The notes beneath the pieces were generated by a model. That model was not told the DNA's origin. It saw only the letters and a list, made by a program, of their open reading frames with translations, and did no database searches. Both the position numbers and the translations under genes were made by a program. From VRUE01 sp963812335 (GTDB lineage: Bacteria; Actinomycetota; Thermoleophilia; Solirubrobacterales; 70-9), in contig CAWEUU010000010.1 of assembly GCA_963812335.1 (NCBI GenBank), positions 1 to 64,000 of the forward strand: a stretch of 64,000 nt of DNA. The letters are read 5' to 3'. Below, in pieces: positions 1-12,205 of this stretch (position 1 is the first letter of the stretch; every line of letters starts with the position of its first letter).

Positions 1-40
1 GGCCGAGCCCTAAGGGACGCCACGACCTAGCGCGGTCGCT

Positions 41-1710
<1,670 letters not shown>

Positions 1711-1717
1711 CCCCACG

Positions 1718-1736
1718 ATTGTCGCATCGATAGCAT
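1718..1736. promoter_or_regulatory. Divergent -10 hexamers for aidB-like gene and icd
   Basis: The 36 bp between the divergent starts hold TAGCAT (1731-1736, plus strand), 10 nt before the icd ATG, and GACAAT (1718-1723 read on the minus strand), 7 nt before the aidB ATG. No Shine-Dalgarno sequence fits, so both transcripts are probably leaderless. The icd hexamer fits TANNNT; the aidB one is weaker. Confidence 0.45.
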
Positions 1737-1746
1737 CGCCGCGCCA

Positions 1747-2964
1747 ATGCCGCAGAAGATCCAAGTCAAGAACCCTGTGGTCGAGCTCGACGGCGACGAG
1801 ATGACCCGGATCATCTGGTCGTTCATCAAGGAGCAGCTGATCCTGCCCTACCTCGATTTGGAGCTCGACTACTTCGACCTGGCGATCGAGAGCCGCGACG
1901 CCAGCGAAGACCGGATCACGGTCGAAGCCGCGGAAGCGATCAGACGCCACGGGGTCGGGGTCAAGTGCGCGACGATCACCCCGGATGAGGGGCGGGTCGA
2001 CGAGTTCGGCCTCAAGCAGATGTACCGCTCGCCCAACGGGACGATCCGCAACATCCTCGGCGGGGTGATCTTCCGCGAGCCGATCGTGATCGCCAACATC
2101 CCGCGCCTGGTGCCGGGCTGGACCAAGCCGATCGTGATCGGCCGCCACGCCTTCGGCGACCAGTACCGCGCCACCGACATGGTCGTCCCCGGCGAGGGGA
2201 CGCTGACGCTGACCTACACCCCCAAGGACGGCTCCGAGCCGGTCGAGCTCGACGTCTACGACTTCCCCTCGGGCGGCATCGCGATGGCGATGTACAACCT
2301 CGACGACTCGATCCGCGATTTCGCCCGCGCCTCGATGCGCTATGGGTTGGATCGCGGCTACCCCGTCTACCTCTCGACCAAGAACACGATCCTGAAGAAG
2401 TACGACGGGCGCTTCAAGGACCTCTTCGCCGAGGTGTACGAAAGCGAGTTCAAGGCAGACTTCGAGGCCAAGGGGATCGCCTACGAACACCGGTTGATCG
2501 ACGATATGGTCGCCGCCGCGCTGAAGTGGGAGGGTGGCTACGTCTGGGCCTGCAAGAACTACGACGGCGACGTGCAGTCCGACACGGTCGCCCAGGGGTT
2601 CGGTTCGCTGGGACTGATGACGAGCGTGCTGATGAGCCCCGATGGCAAGACGGTCGAGGCCGAGGCCGCACACGGAACGGTCACCCGGCACTTCCGCCAG
2701 CACCAGCAGGGGAAGCCGACGTCGACCAACCCGATCGCCTCGATCTTCGCCTGGACCCGCGGTCTCGCCGCCCGCGGCCGCATCGACGACACGCCCGAGG
2801 TGTCACGGTTCGCCGCGACGCTGGAGCGGGTCTGCATCGAGACTGTGGAAAGCGGCAAGATGACCAAAGACCTCGCGCTCCTGATCGGCCCCGAGCAGGA
2901 GTACCTGACCACGCAGGAGTTCCTCGCCGCGATCAAATCCCGACTGCAGGAGGCAACCACTTGA
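1747..2964 (+). CDS. icd: NADP-dependent isocitrate dehydrogenase
   Basis: Oxidatively decarboxylates isocitrate to 2-oxoglutarate in the TCA cycle, making NADPH (cytoplasmic homodimer). At 405 residues it matches the eukaryote-type (subfamily II) enzyme rather than the E. coli type. Seen: PVVELDGDEMTRIIW at the N-terminus, substrate loop NGTIRNILGGVIFREPI, STKNTILKKYDGRFKD, metal-site region YDGDVQSDTVAQGFGSLG, and NADP-site EAEAAHGTVTRHFR followed by TSTNPIASIFAWTRGL. The ATG at 1747 is chosen because MPQKIQVKNPVVELDGDE is the family N-terminus. The stop overlaps the TTG start of mdh by 4 nt, so the two TCA genes are translationally coupled. Confidence 0.95.
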   Translation: MPQKIQVKNPVVELDGDEMTRIIWSFIKEQLILPYLDLELDYFDLAIESRDASEDRITVEAAEAIRRHGVGVKCATITPDEGRVDEFGLKQMYRSPNGTIRNILGGVIFREPIVIANIPRLVPGWTKPIVIGRHAFGDQYRATDMVVPGEGTLTLTYTPKDGSEPVELDVYDFPSGGIAMAMYNLDDSIRDFARASMRYGLDRGYPVYLSTKNTILKKYDGRFKDLFAEVYESEFKADFEAKGIAYEHRLIDDMVAAALKWEGGYVWACKNYDGDVQSDTVAQGFGSLGLMTSVLMSPDGKTVEAEAAHGTVTRHFRQHQQGKPTSTNPIASIFAWTRGLAARGRIDDTPEVSRFAATLERVCIETVESGKMTKDLALLIGPEQEYLTTQEFLAAIKSRLQEATT

Positions 2965-3947
2965 GCACCCCCGTCAAAGTCACCGTCACCGGCGCCGCAG
3001 GCCAGATCGGCTACGCGCTGCTCTTCCGCATCGCCAGCGGCCAGATGCTCGGCCCGGACACGCCGGTCGAGCTCAGCCTGCTGGAGATCCCCGACGCCGT
3101 CAAGGCCGCCGAGGGCACGGCGATGGAGCTCGACGACTGTGCCTTTCCGCTGTTGAGCAAGATCGACATCTTCGACGACGCCAAGCCGGCCTTCGAGGGA
3201 TGCAACGTCGGCCTTCTGGTCGGCGCCAGGCCACGCGGTCCGGGGATGGAGCGCGCCGACCTGCTCGAGGCCAACGGTGGGATCTTCAAGCCGCAGGGTG
3301 AAGCGATCGCAGCCGGCGCCGCCGACGACGTGCGCGTGCTGGTGGTCGGCAACCCGGCCAACACGAACTGCCTGATCGCGCTCTCCAACGCCGACGGTGT
3401 GCCGCGCGAGCGCTTCACGGCGATGATGCGGCTCGATCACAACCGAGCTATCGCCCAGCTCGCCAACAAGCTCGGCAAGCCGGTATCCAGCGTCAGCAAC
3501 ATGACCGTCTGGGGCAATCACTCGACCACCCAGTACCCCGACCTGGTCAACGCCAGGATCGATGGCGCGAGCGCCTGGGGGGCGGTTGACGATGAGGCCT
3601 GGATCGGCGAGGAGTTCATCCCCCGCGTCGCCAAGCGCGGCGCCGAGATCATCGACGCCCGCGGCGCCTCCAGCGCCGCCTCCGCCGCCAACGCGGCGAT
3701 CGACCACGTGCACGACTGGGTGCTGGGCACTCCAGAGGGCGACTGGGTCTCGATGGGCGTCCCCTCCAACGGCTCCTACGGAATAGAGGAGGGAGTGGTA
3801 GCCGGCCACCCGTGCAGCTGCACCAACGGCGAGTGGACCATCGCCGAGAACCTAGACGTCCCCGAGTTCTCCAAGCCCCGCATCGAAGCCAGCATCAACG
3901 AGCTAAAGGAAGAGCGCCAGTCCGTAGCCGAACTGGGCCTCGTCTAG
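2961..3947 (+). CDS. mdh: Malate dehydrogenase
   Basis: NAD-dependent interconversion of malate and oxaloacetate. At 328 residues it has the actinobacterial/eukaryotic-cytosolic type signatures: Rossmann motif TGAAGQIGYALLFRIASG, substrate-arginine loop GARPRGPGMERADLL, VVGNPANTNCLIA, RLDHNRA and the catalytic-histidine segment VWGNHSTTQYPD. Translation must start at TTG 2961 (ttga overlap with the icd stop), because the conserved STPVKVTVTGAAGQ sequence follows at once. The stop codon TAG (3945-3947) lies at the edge of the left arm of palindromic element A, which therefore begins exactly where the gene ends. Part of the icd-mdh operon. Confidence 0.95.
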   Translation: MSTPVKVTVTGAAGQIGYALLFRIASGQMLGPDTPVELSLLEIPDAVKAAEGTAMELDDCAFPLLSKIDIFDDAKPAFEGCNVGLLVGARPRGPGMERADLLEANGGIFKPQGEAIAAGAADDVRVLVVGNPANTNCLIALSNADGVPRERFTAMMRLDHNRAIAQLANKLGKPVSSVSNMTVWGNHSTTQYPDLVNARIDGASAWGAVDDEAWIGEEFIPRVAKRGAEIIDARGASSAASAANAAIDHVHDWVLGTPEGDWVSMGVPSNGSYGIEEGVVAGHPCSCTNGEWTIAENLDVPEFSKPRIEASINELKEERQSVAELGLV

Positions 3948-4059
3948 CGGGGTTCCGGTAGGGCCGAAACGTCTTGTACTTTTTCTGAACCAAGCAACCT
4001 AGGACTGCCCCAGGGTGTCTTCAGAAAAAGTTAAGTGAAGGCCCTACCGGAACCCCGCT
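3946..4059. repeat. Palindromic element A (114 bp)
   Basis: A perfect 20-bp inverted repeat (3946-3965 with 4040-4059) encloses a second imperfect stem: ACTTTTTCTGAA near 3978-3989 pairs with TTCAGAAAAAGT near 4021-4032. Invariant blocks shared with elements B and C: AACGTCTTGTACTTTTT (3968-3984), TGTCTTC (4016-4022) and AAAAAGTTAAGTG (4025-4037). It fills the gap between convergent mdh and the winged-helix gene; the mdh stop codon lies in the left arm. It could act as a bidirectional terminator, but the conserved core and changing arms suggest a dispersed structured element. Confidence 0.85.
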
Positions 4060-4068
4060 GAAGCAAGC

Positions 4069-4449
4069 CTATTTACCGGGGTAGTACTGGCGCCCTTTCT
4101 TCGAAACCCGACCCTCCTTCTCCAGGTCACCGAGAACCCGGTAGAGGTAGTTGGGCTTGATTTTCATCTGTTTGGCGATGTCCGACGCGCTGATTCCGGG
4201 GTTGCCCTGAACCAACGCAACCGCCTGGTCGGCGCGGGTGCCGCTGCGACGCCGCCGTTTTTTCGGTCGTCCGCCAGCCTTTTTACCCGAGCCCGGAGGG
4301 CGGCCGGGACGACGACCGGTGCGGCCGGTGACTTTCCCGCCCAGCTCGGCGAGAGCGCGCTCGAGACGCTTGCGCTCCTCGTCCAGCTCGGCAAGGCGCT
4401 TCTTCACCAGGTCGCGAGCCTCGTCGAGTACGTGAGTGGTGCTTGGCAT
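4069..4449 (-). CDS. AT-hook / winged-helix DNA-binding protein
   Basis: A 126-residue basic protein, probably nucleoid-associated or regulatory. Residues about 5-40 (HVLDEARDLVKKRLAELDEE...) look like a coiled coil. Residues about 45-75 are Gly/Arg/Pro/Lys rich with AT-hook-like GRP cores (RRPGRPPGSGKK, GGRPKKRRRR). The C-terminal ~50 residues form a winged helix: ADQAVALVQGNPGISASDIA, MKIKPNYLYRVLGDLEKEGRV. The ATG at 4449 has a good ribosome site (AAAGGA, about 6 nt before), better than the upstream in-frame ATG at 4539. Its stop is 9 bp from element A. I do not know a named family; the function is inferred from domains only. Confidence 0.7.
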   Translation of the reverse strand: MPSTTHVLDEARDLVKKRLAELDEERKRLERALAELGGKVTGRTGRRPGRPPGSGKKAGGRPKKRRRRSGTRADQAVALVQGNPGISASDIAKQMKIKPNYLYRVLGDLEKEGRVSKKGRQYYPGK

Positions 4450-4622
4450 CTCGTTCCTTTCGTCCGGTCCGCGTTGTGCCGGCCGGGTCACTGGAGGGGA
4501 GTTAGCGCACCGCAGTGTTGCACAGTCACAGTGGCGCACAGAAACGTGTTAGACACATTGGCGGTGTGGCAAGCTCACCAGTGACTAGATCGAACGTTAG
4601 GCCGGGCGGCACCGGCTAACTG

Positions 4623-5507
4623 TCAGGCGGCACGTTCGGCCTGTCGCTCGGGTGAGATGCGCACGACGTTGCGGGCTAGGCCCACCTTCTCCATTGCGGC
4701 GATGATCAGTCCTGAAGGATCCATCTCCCAGCGTCTCAGCCCATGGGTGGCCGAGCGCGGGAAGGCGTGGTGGTTGTGGTGCCAGGACTCTCCCAGCGAG
4801 GGAAGGGCCAACCAGAAGACGTTGGTCGAACGATCATCGGTGTCGAAGCGCCTGCTGCCGACGAAGTGGCACACTGAGTTGACGCTCCAGGTGATGTGAT
4901 GGACGAAGAAGATCCTCACCAGCCCGCCCCACAGCAGGCCGGTCGCGGCGCCGGCCAGGGTGCCACCGACCAGGTAGCCGGCAAGTGCGGGTAGCGCCAG
5001 GCCGAGGGCGAGGATGGGAACGAACTGCCGGCCGATCGCCCTCATCCCGCGGTCCTCGTACAGGTCGGCCGCGTAGCGCTTCCAGTCGGCTCGTCCCTGG
5101 GTGGACATCAACCATCCGGTATGAGCATGCCAGAGGCCGGCCAGGACCCCTCGAACCCCGTCGCCGTGGCCGACATGCGGACTGTGTGGATCGCCGTCTT
5201 CGTCGGTGTGTGCGTGATGCTTGCGGTGATCTGCAACCCAGGAGATCACGGGACCCTGCACCGCCATCGACCCCAGCACCGCAAACAGGTACTCGATGGG
5301 TTTCGGCGTCTGAAAGGAACGGTGGGTGAGCAGGCGGTGGAAGCCGACAGTGATGCCGATGGCCGTCAGCAGGTACATGCCGCCGGCGATCGCGAGATCG
5401 ACCGGGCTGACCAGCCTGTTCCAGAAGAGAGAACGATGGCGGCGAGCGTCGACGGCAAAGGGAAGTACGACGGCACCCAGGTTGGCGCCCTTCTCCGTTC
5501 TGGCCAT
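4623..5507 (-). CDS. Membrane fatty-acid desaturase (acyl-CoA delta-9 type)
   Basis: Membrane diiron enzyme putting a cis double bond into a saturated acyl chain. The three histidine boxes of the stearoyl-CoA desaturase family are present: HRLLTH, HRKHH and HHNHH, plus HHITWSVNSVCHF before the last box. Hydrophobic segments lie at about residues 30-55, 75-95 and 165-205. At 294 residues it is a short bacterial version without a fused cytochrome b5. Its neighbour, transcribed in the same direction 65 bp upstream, is a fatty-acid hydroxylase, so the pair probably tunes membrane lipids. Electron donors are not encoded nearby. No strong ribosome site is seen before ATG 5507. Confidence 0.9.
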   Translation of the reverse strand: MARTEKGANLGAVVLPFAVDARRHRSLFWNRLVSPVDLAIAGGMYLLTAIGITVGFHRLLTHRSFQTPKPIEYLFAVLGSMAVQGPVISWVADHRKHHAHTDEDGDPHSPHVGHGDGVRGVLAGLWHAHTGWLMSTQGRADWKRYAADLYEDRGMRAIGRQFVPILALGLALPALAGYLVGGTLAGAATGLLWGGLVRIFFVHHITWSVNSVCHFVGSRRFDTDDRSTNVFWLALPSLGESWHHNHHAFPRSATHGLRRWEMDPSGLIIAAMEKVGLARNVVRISPERQAERAA

Positions 5508-5572
5508 CGACCGGCTCTAGGCAGCGGAAGTGCATCGGTTACACGGATAGATGAAGAATTGTGGAGGAGTGA

Positions 5573-6203
5573 TTAGCGCCGGCGCTGCCTGGGCAGCGTC
5601 CGGAACACGACGTCCCAGAGCGGCGAGGAGACGCCATAGCCGAAGCTGTGGTCCTGGAAGTGGTGGCGCATGTGCTGCTCGCGCAGGCGCTTGCCCGAAA
5701 TCCGACTTCGGTACGAAGTGGTGCACGTAGTAGTGCGTGTAGTCGTAGAAGAGGTAGCCGGCGATGAAGCCGCCAAAGAGCGGATAGGCGACCGGCGTGC
5801 CGAAGATCAGCGTGAAGGCGAAGAAGAAGAGCGCGGCCAGCGGGATCGATACCGCCGGCGGCATGACCAGCCGCATCTTGTCGTTGGGGTGGTCGTGATG
5901 GATGCCGTGGATGACGAAGTGCATGCGCCGGCCGAAGGCGTTGTCGGGCTCCCAGTGGAAGATCAGCCGGTGCAGCCAGTACTCGGTCAGGGTCCAGATG
6001 CCGATCCCGCCGAGGCTGAGCAGGAGCAACTGCCAGGCGGCCTTGCCCTGGTCGGCCGCGAGCCACTCCATCGCCACGATCACGGGCACGAAGACGAGCG
6101 CCGGGATCGCCGGGTGGACCCGCGAGAAGAAGTTGAGGAAGTCGCTCTCGAAGAGCTGCGGCGAAGCCGCGAGCTTGTCGGTGCGAGCCTTGTGTGCCTC
6201 CAT
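5573..6203 (-). CDS. Fatty-acid hydroxylase / sterol desaturase family protein (frameshifted)
   Basis: Integral-membrane diiron hydroxylase (FA_hydroxylase family). Histidine clusters: LHRLIFHW, HFVIHGIHHDHPND, YDYTHYYVHHF and, after the frameshift, REQHMRHHFQDHSFG, in the order of fatty-acid 2-hydroxylases of the Scs7/FA2H type. The frame breaks at the CCC run at 5694-5696: dropping one base joins HHFVPKSDFG to KRLREQHMRHHF and gives a 209-residue protein ending at the TAA at 5573. I take this as a sequence error or recent lesion. ATG 6203 (MEAHKARTDK) is chosen because TACCAT lies 8 nt upstream, fitting a leaderless start; the frame is open further upstream to 6275. Possible substrates include ceramide-like lipids (see the oxoamine synthase at 39-40 kb), which is inference. 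Confidence 0.8.
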
Positions 6204-6329
6204 CCGCGCCAATGGTAGCGACGCCCGGCGCCGACTCTCGCAAGACGCGGGGAAGATGTAACGAATCTGTGTCAAGAATATTGCGCTTTGCGGAATCGAG
6301 CCTCACGGAAGCGTCACTGGATTGCCAAG

Positions 6330-6524
6330 ATGCCCGCCGTGCCGCGCAAGAAGAAACCGAGCTGCGACGACTGCTACTTCCGCAAGAACATGCTCTGCGC
6401 GCTCGAGCTCGAGGAGCCCTGCGCGACCTTCCGCCCCAATCGGCCCGAGGGCCTTGTGCCGCCGCGGCAGCCGGTGCTGCTGATGCGCCCGCCTCGGTGG
6501 GCTGATCGGACGCAGCCGGCGTAG
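6330..6524 (+). CDS. Small four-cysteine protein
   Basis: A 64-residue protein with cysteines in CDDCYFRKNMLC and then EEPCATFRPN, a spacing that could bind zinc or a metal cluster. The C-terminus is proline-rich (GLVPPRQPVLLMRPP). I do not recognise a family. ATG 6330 is chosen as the nearest start to the cysteine domain; an ATG at 6288 would add 14 residues. Its stop codon lies in an 11-bp tandem repeat. A real gene is supported by the codon pattern and the compact cysteine motif, but it remains hypothetical. Confidence 0.5.
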   Translation: MPAVPRKKKPSCDDCYFRKNMLCALELEEPCATFRPNRPEGLVPPRQPVLLMRPPRWADRTQPA

Positions 6525-6535
6525 AGCCGGCGTAG
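6514..6535. repeat. Tandem 11-bp repeat
   Basis: Two perfect copies of AGCCGGCGTAG (6514-6524, 6525-6535), each containing TAG. The first TAG is the stop codon of the small cysteine protein. The second copy runs into the left arm of the following palindrome. Confidence 0.8.
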
Positions 6536-6667
6536 GGCCGGGCGGGGTCGTCTCGTCAGATGCCTACCACCGCCCTGCGGGCGGTGGAGCATGCTGCCGC
6601 TTCGCGGCTGAGGGTCTCCCGCCAGGGCCGCTTCGCGAGGCACTGCCGAGGCGACCCCGCCCGGCCC
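6535..6667. repeat. Large branched palindrome before hsp20 (133 bp)
   Basis: A 16-bp perfect inverted repeat (6535-6550 with 6652-6667) extends to about 21 pairs with one G-U (6551-6555 with 6647-6651). It encloses a strong hairpin (CCACCGCCC, loop TGC, GGGCGGTGG) and a second small GCCGC/GCGGC hairpin, so the RNA would fold as a multibranched structure. It ends 24 bp before the Hsp20 start codon. It lacks the core blocks of elements A-C. A terminator for the upstream gene, a cis-regulator of the heat-shock operon and a mobile palindrome are all possible. Confidence 0.7.
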
Positions 6668-6691
6668 TGTGGGCGGCTATGTTTTGCGCTT

Positions 6692-7131
6692 ATGCCTGAG
6701 CGAGACGTGTTTGCGAACTTTGCCCGGATGCGGCGGGAGATGGATCAGATGCTGGGTGGTGGCTGGGGGCGGACCACCTATGTGAGCCGCCGGAGTACCG
6801 GCTTTTCCCCCAACGTGGACGTCTACTACTGCGGCGATCCGCAGCGGGCTGTGGTCAAGGTGGATCTGGCTGGTGTCGACTTGGATCAGGTCGGGATCGA
6901 GGTCAGTGGGCGGCAGCTCGCGATCGTCGGGGAACGGCCGGTGCAGGAGACCGAGGGGCGGGTCTACCAGCAGGTCGAGATCCCCTCGGGGCCGTTTCGG
7001 CGGGTCGTCGAGTTGCAGGTGGATGTCGATCCCGACAAGGCCAGGGCGACCTACGAGGACGGCGTGCTGCGGATCGACCTGCCGCTGCGCGACCCCGAGC
7101 AGAGCCGCCGCGTGCCGATTGGGAGAGAGTG

Positions 7132-7132
<1 letters not shown>
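6692..7132 (+). CDS. Hsp20 / alpha-crystallin small heat-shock protein
   Basis: ATP-independent holdase chaperone. It has 146 residues. The alpha-crystallin domain covers about residues 42-135 (FSPNVDVYYCGD, VVKVDLAGVDLDQVGIEVSG, LAIVGERPVQETEGRVYQQ, ATYEDGVLRIDLPL), followed by a C-terminal VPI tail that matches the I/V-x-I/V oligomerisation motif. An upstream ATG (6679) stops after six codons, so 6692 is the start. Its stop overlaps the lon ATG (TGATG). Pairing a holdase with Lon in one operon fits a proteostasis unit. Confidence 0.9.
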
Positions 7133-9508
<2,376 letters not shown>

Positions 9509-9516
<8 letters not shown>

Positions 9517-10987
9517 ATCCCGCACCTTCTGGATCGTCGCCGGGCTGACCGCGGCGGCCGCTGCGCTGCGCTTCGCCACGCTCGGCACGCAGGCCTACCA
9601 CCATGACGAGATCGTCACCGCCAGCCGCGTTCTGCGCGGCGACTTCTTCCACGCAATGGAAGCTGTCGGCTTCAGCGAGTCGGCGCCGCCGCTCTACTAC
9701 GCCCTGGCCTGGGCCTGGACCCAGCTGACCGGGACGGGCGAGGCCGGCCTGCGCTCGCTCTCCGCTCTGGCCGGGGTTGCGACCGTTCCCGTCGCTTACC
9801 TGATCGGCGCTGAGCTGCGCGGCCGCCGCACCGGACTGCTCGCCGCGGCGCTCATCGCCGTCAACCCGATGCTGCTCTGGTACTCGCAGGAGGCCCGCGG
9901 CTACGCCCTGCTCGTCCTCCTCACCGGGCTCGCCGCCCTCTTCTTCGTCCGTGCCCTAGGAGCCGGCACGTCGGGGCGGCGGGACGTGACGCTGTGGGGG
10001 GTGTTCTCGGCGCTGGCGCTGGCGACGCACTACTTCGCGGTCTTCCCGGTCGCGCTCGAGGCGGCCTGGTTGCTGCGGCGGCGCGGGCGCGCCGCGCTCT
10101 CCGGGGTCTCGATTGTCGCTCTCGCCGGGTTGGCGCTTGCGCCGCTGGCGATCCACCAGATGTCGCTCGGCCACGCCGAGTGGATCGGCGACCGCAGCCT
10201 CGGTCATCGCCTCTGGGAGGTCGGCGTCACCTTCGTCGCCGGCGAGACCGGCGACATCCTCTCCCGGCCCGAGGCCGTGCTGCCGGCGATCGTTCCCCTG
10301 CTCGCCGCCCTCGTGGGGCTCGCCCTGCTCGGGCTACGCGGCAATCGCGAAGAGCGGCGGGCCGGCGGGCTGGTGCTGGCCTTGGCGGCGGCGACGATCT
10401 CGGTGCCGCTGGCGCTCGCCGTTCTCGCTCCCGGCAAGGACTACGTCATCGCCCGCAATCTGATCCCGGCCCTGGTCCCGCTGCTGGTCGCCGTGGCGAT
10501 CGGCCTGACGCTATTCCGCGCCCGGCGCGTGGGCGGCGCCCTCTCCATCGCGCTCGTCGCCTACTCGCTCGGCCTCAGCCTCTGGGCGAGTCTCTCGCCG
10601 AGCCTGCACCGGCCCGACTGGGAGACGGTCGCGGCGCGCCTCGGCGAGCCGGAACGGCCGCGCGCGACGGTGCTCTGGACGCTGGGCGCCGCCTCCTTGC
10701 GTTGGTACCTCTCGACCGGCTCTTTTCAGGCCCAGCCCTCGGAAGGCTTTTCCTGGAGCGTGCACGAGGTCGTCTTCGTCTCCGACGGCCCGGCGCCGCC
10801 CGTTCCGCAGGAGTTGCTCGGGCCGCGCTTTCGCCTGGTCGAGCGCTCCCCGGTCGGTCGCCTGCACGTGATGCGTTACGTGCTGCCGGGCCCGGACCTG
10901 GCGCACCTGCGCCTGCGGCATGTGCGAAAAGCGGAGCTCGGCTTCGGCTCCAACAGCGTCCTCCTGGACGGGATCGGGCCCCCGTGA
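9509..10987 (+). CDS. ArnT/PMT-like membrane glycosyltransferase (GT39/GT83-type)
   Basis: Polytopic membrane protein of about 492 residues with some ten hydrophobic segments and the hallmark first-loop acidic motif YHHDEIVTASRVLRGDFF after the first membrane helix. This is the catalytic region of polyprenyl-phosphate-sugar glycosyltransferases (PMT/ArnT superfamily). A second clue is LWYSQEARGYALL. The C-terminal ~150 residues are a soluble extracytoplasmic domain. TTG 9509, overlapping the lon stop by 8 nt, gives a natural N-terminus (MHRSRTFWIVAGL); an upstream ATG at 9473 lies deep in lon. Donor and acceptor cannot be told. Confidence 0.75.
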
Positions 10988-11058
10988 CGCGCGATCTGCT
11001 TGGCCACACGCGCCGCGGTATCCTCAGTCGACCCGGATTTCACCAGCGAGGAGATGGT

Positions 11059-11490
11059 ATGAGCAAGACGAAGGCGAACCAGGCTGCGGACCTCTATTCG
11101 ACCGCCCGCGAAAACCCCTACGTGCAGCGGTTGGTTGAGGACGAAGAGCTGCGCGACAACCTGCGCGAAGCCTTTGAAGCCGCGCGTGGCGCCTACGGAC
11201 GGGCGACCGGCAACGGCAAGGGCACGGTCAAGGCCGTAACCAGCGATAAGAAGGTGCAGAAGGACCTGCGTTCCGCGGCCGAAAGCCTGCGCGATGCCTC
11301 CGAGCAGCTTCAGGGCAAGAAGCGCAAGCGCAAGAAGAGCCGCCTGGGGCGGATCCTCCTACTCGGGCTGATCGCCGCCGGCCTCGCTCTGATCCTCTCC
11401 GAGGACGCCCGCAAGACCGTGCTCGATGCTCTCTTCGGCGCCGAGGAGGAGTTCGAGTACACCTCCACGACCAGCATCAACGGCAGCTAG
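11059..11490 (+). CDS. Small single-pass membrane protein
   Basis: A 143-residue protein I do not recognise. The N-terminal ~90 residues are charged and helical (YSTARENPYVQRLVEDEELRD, truncated here to its first part), then a basic linker KKRKRKKSRLGR, one hydrophobic segment (ILLLGLIAAGLALILS, about residues 100-116), and a short acidic/threonine tail. The start has a good ribosome site (GAGGAG, 5-7 nt upstream). The stop abuts the TTG start of the TetR gene, so the two are probably co-transcribed. It resembles YtxH-type cell-envelope stress proteins in layout only. Confidence 0.65.
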   Translation: MSKTKANQAADLYSTARENPYVQRLVEDEELRDNLREAFEAARGAYGRATGNGKGTVKAVTSDKKVQKDLRSAAESLRDASEQLQGKKRKRKKSRLGRILLLGLIAAGLALILSEDARKTVLDALFGAEEEFEYTSTTSINGS

Positions 11491-12099
11491 TTGGAGGCAG
11501 CGACCAAAGAGCGCGAGCTGAGCGGTGAAAAGGCGCAGCGCATCGTCGACGCGATGCGCGAGAGTGTCGCCAAGCGCGGCGCCGCCGGGTCGACCTTCGA
11601 GCACGTCGCTCGTGAGGCCGGAGTCAGTCGGGGGCTGCTGCACTACTACTTCGGCACCAAGGAGCGGCTGCTGGTCGAGGTCGTCCGCCGCGACTCCGAG
11701 ATCCGCGTCGCCAGGTTGGACAAGCCCTTGGCCGAGGCCGAGAGCGTCGATGACGTGCTCGATGTCCTCGTCGCCAGCCTCACCGACCTGATCGACAACG
11801 AACCGGCCTTCTTCCTGCTCCTCTATGAGCTCTTCAGCGCCGGTCGCCGCAACCCCGAGATCCAGCACGAGGTCGGCCAGCTCTTCGATCGCACCCGCAG
11901 CCACGTCGCGCAGGTTCTCGAGCAGAAGCAGAGCGAGGGCGTGCTCAAGCTCCGCTTCGACGCCGAGGCGACCGTCGCCTACCTCTTCGCCGCCGCCGAC
12001 GGCTTCGCCCTGCAGGCGCTCTCCGAGCCGGGCCGCGACATCAGCGCGGCGCTCGCCGCCGGCGCCGCCTCAGCCCGGTTCCTGCTCGCCGGCGAGTAG
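11491..12099 (+). CDS. TetR/AcrR-family transcriptional regulator
   Basis: Dimeric repressor of 202 residues. N-terminal HTH at about residues 25-60: FEHVAREAGVSRGLLHYYFGTKERLLVEV is typical TetR (helix-turn-helix then YYFxxKExL). The C-terminal ligand domain is helical. It starts at TTG 11491, directly after the preceding stop codon. A palindrome TGGCTAACCAGCCA follows 93 bp downstream, just before the MMPL gene; near-identical copies precede the diiron/SCP2 gene and the aldehyde dehydrogenase. I infer this TetR controls them, sensing a lipid or acyl-CoA. Confidence 0.9.
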   Translation: MEAATKERELSGEKAQRIVDAMRESVAKRGAAGSTFEHVAREAGVSRGLLHYYFGTKERLLVEVVRRDSEIRVARLDKPLAEAESVDDVLDVLVASLTDLIDNEPAFFLLLYELFSAGRRNPEIQHEVGQLFDRTRSHVAQVLEQKQSEGVLKLRFDAEATVAYLFAAADGFALQALSEPGRDISAALAAGAASARFLLAGE

Positions 12100-12114
12100 C
12101 GCCCCCCGGGGCGC
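12099..12114. terminator. GC hairpin after the TetR gene
   Basis: GCGCCC/GGGCGC stem directly after (and sharing the last base of) the TetR stop codon. There is no U-run, so it is a weak terminator or processing hairpin. Confidence 0.4.
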
Positions 12115-12191
12115 ATTGGTGACCGTATGGGTCGTTAACGCGCCCCGCGAGTGACCCTGCTCACAGACGGGAAGTCGCGGCTGCGAAAGGC

Positions 12192-12205
12192 TGGCTAACC
12201 AGCCA
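12192..12205. promoter_or_regulatory. Putative TetR operator before the MMPL gene
   Basis: TGGCTAACCAGCCA ends one base before the MMPL ATG. On the minus strand it reads TGGCTGGTTAGCCA, one mismatch from the copies at 17188-17201 and 28545-28558. Binding here would block transcription or translation start. Confidence 0.6.

Noticed and set aside
1711..2703. N-terminal extension of the aidB-like frame across icd
   Set aside because: It lies opposite icd and has no similarity to AidB; the family N-terminus starts at 1710.
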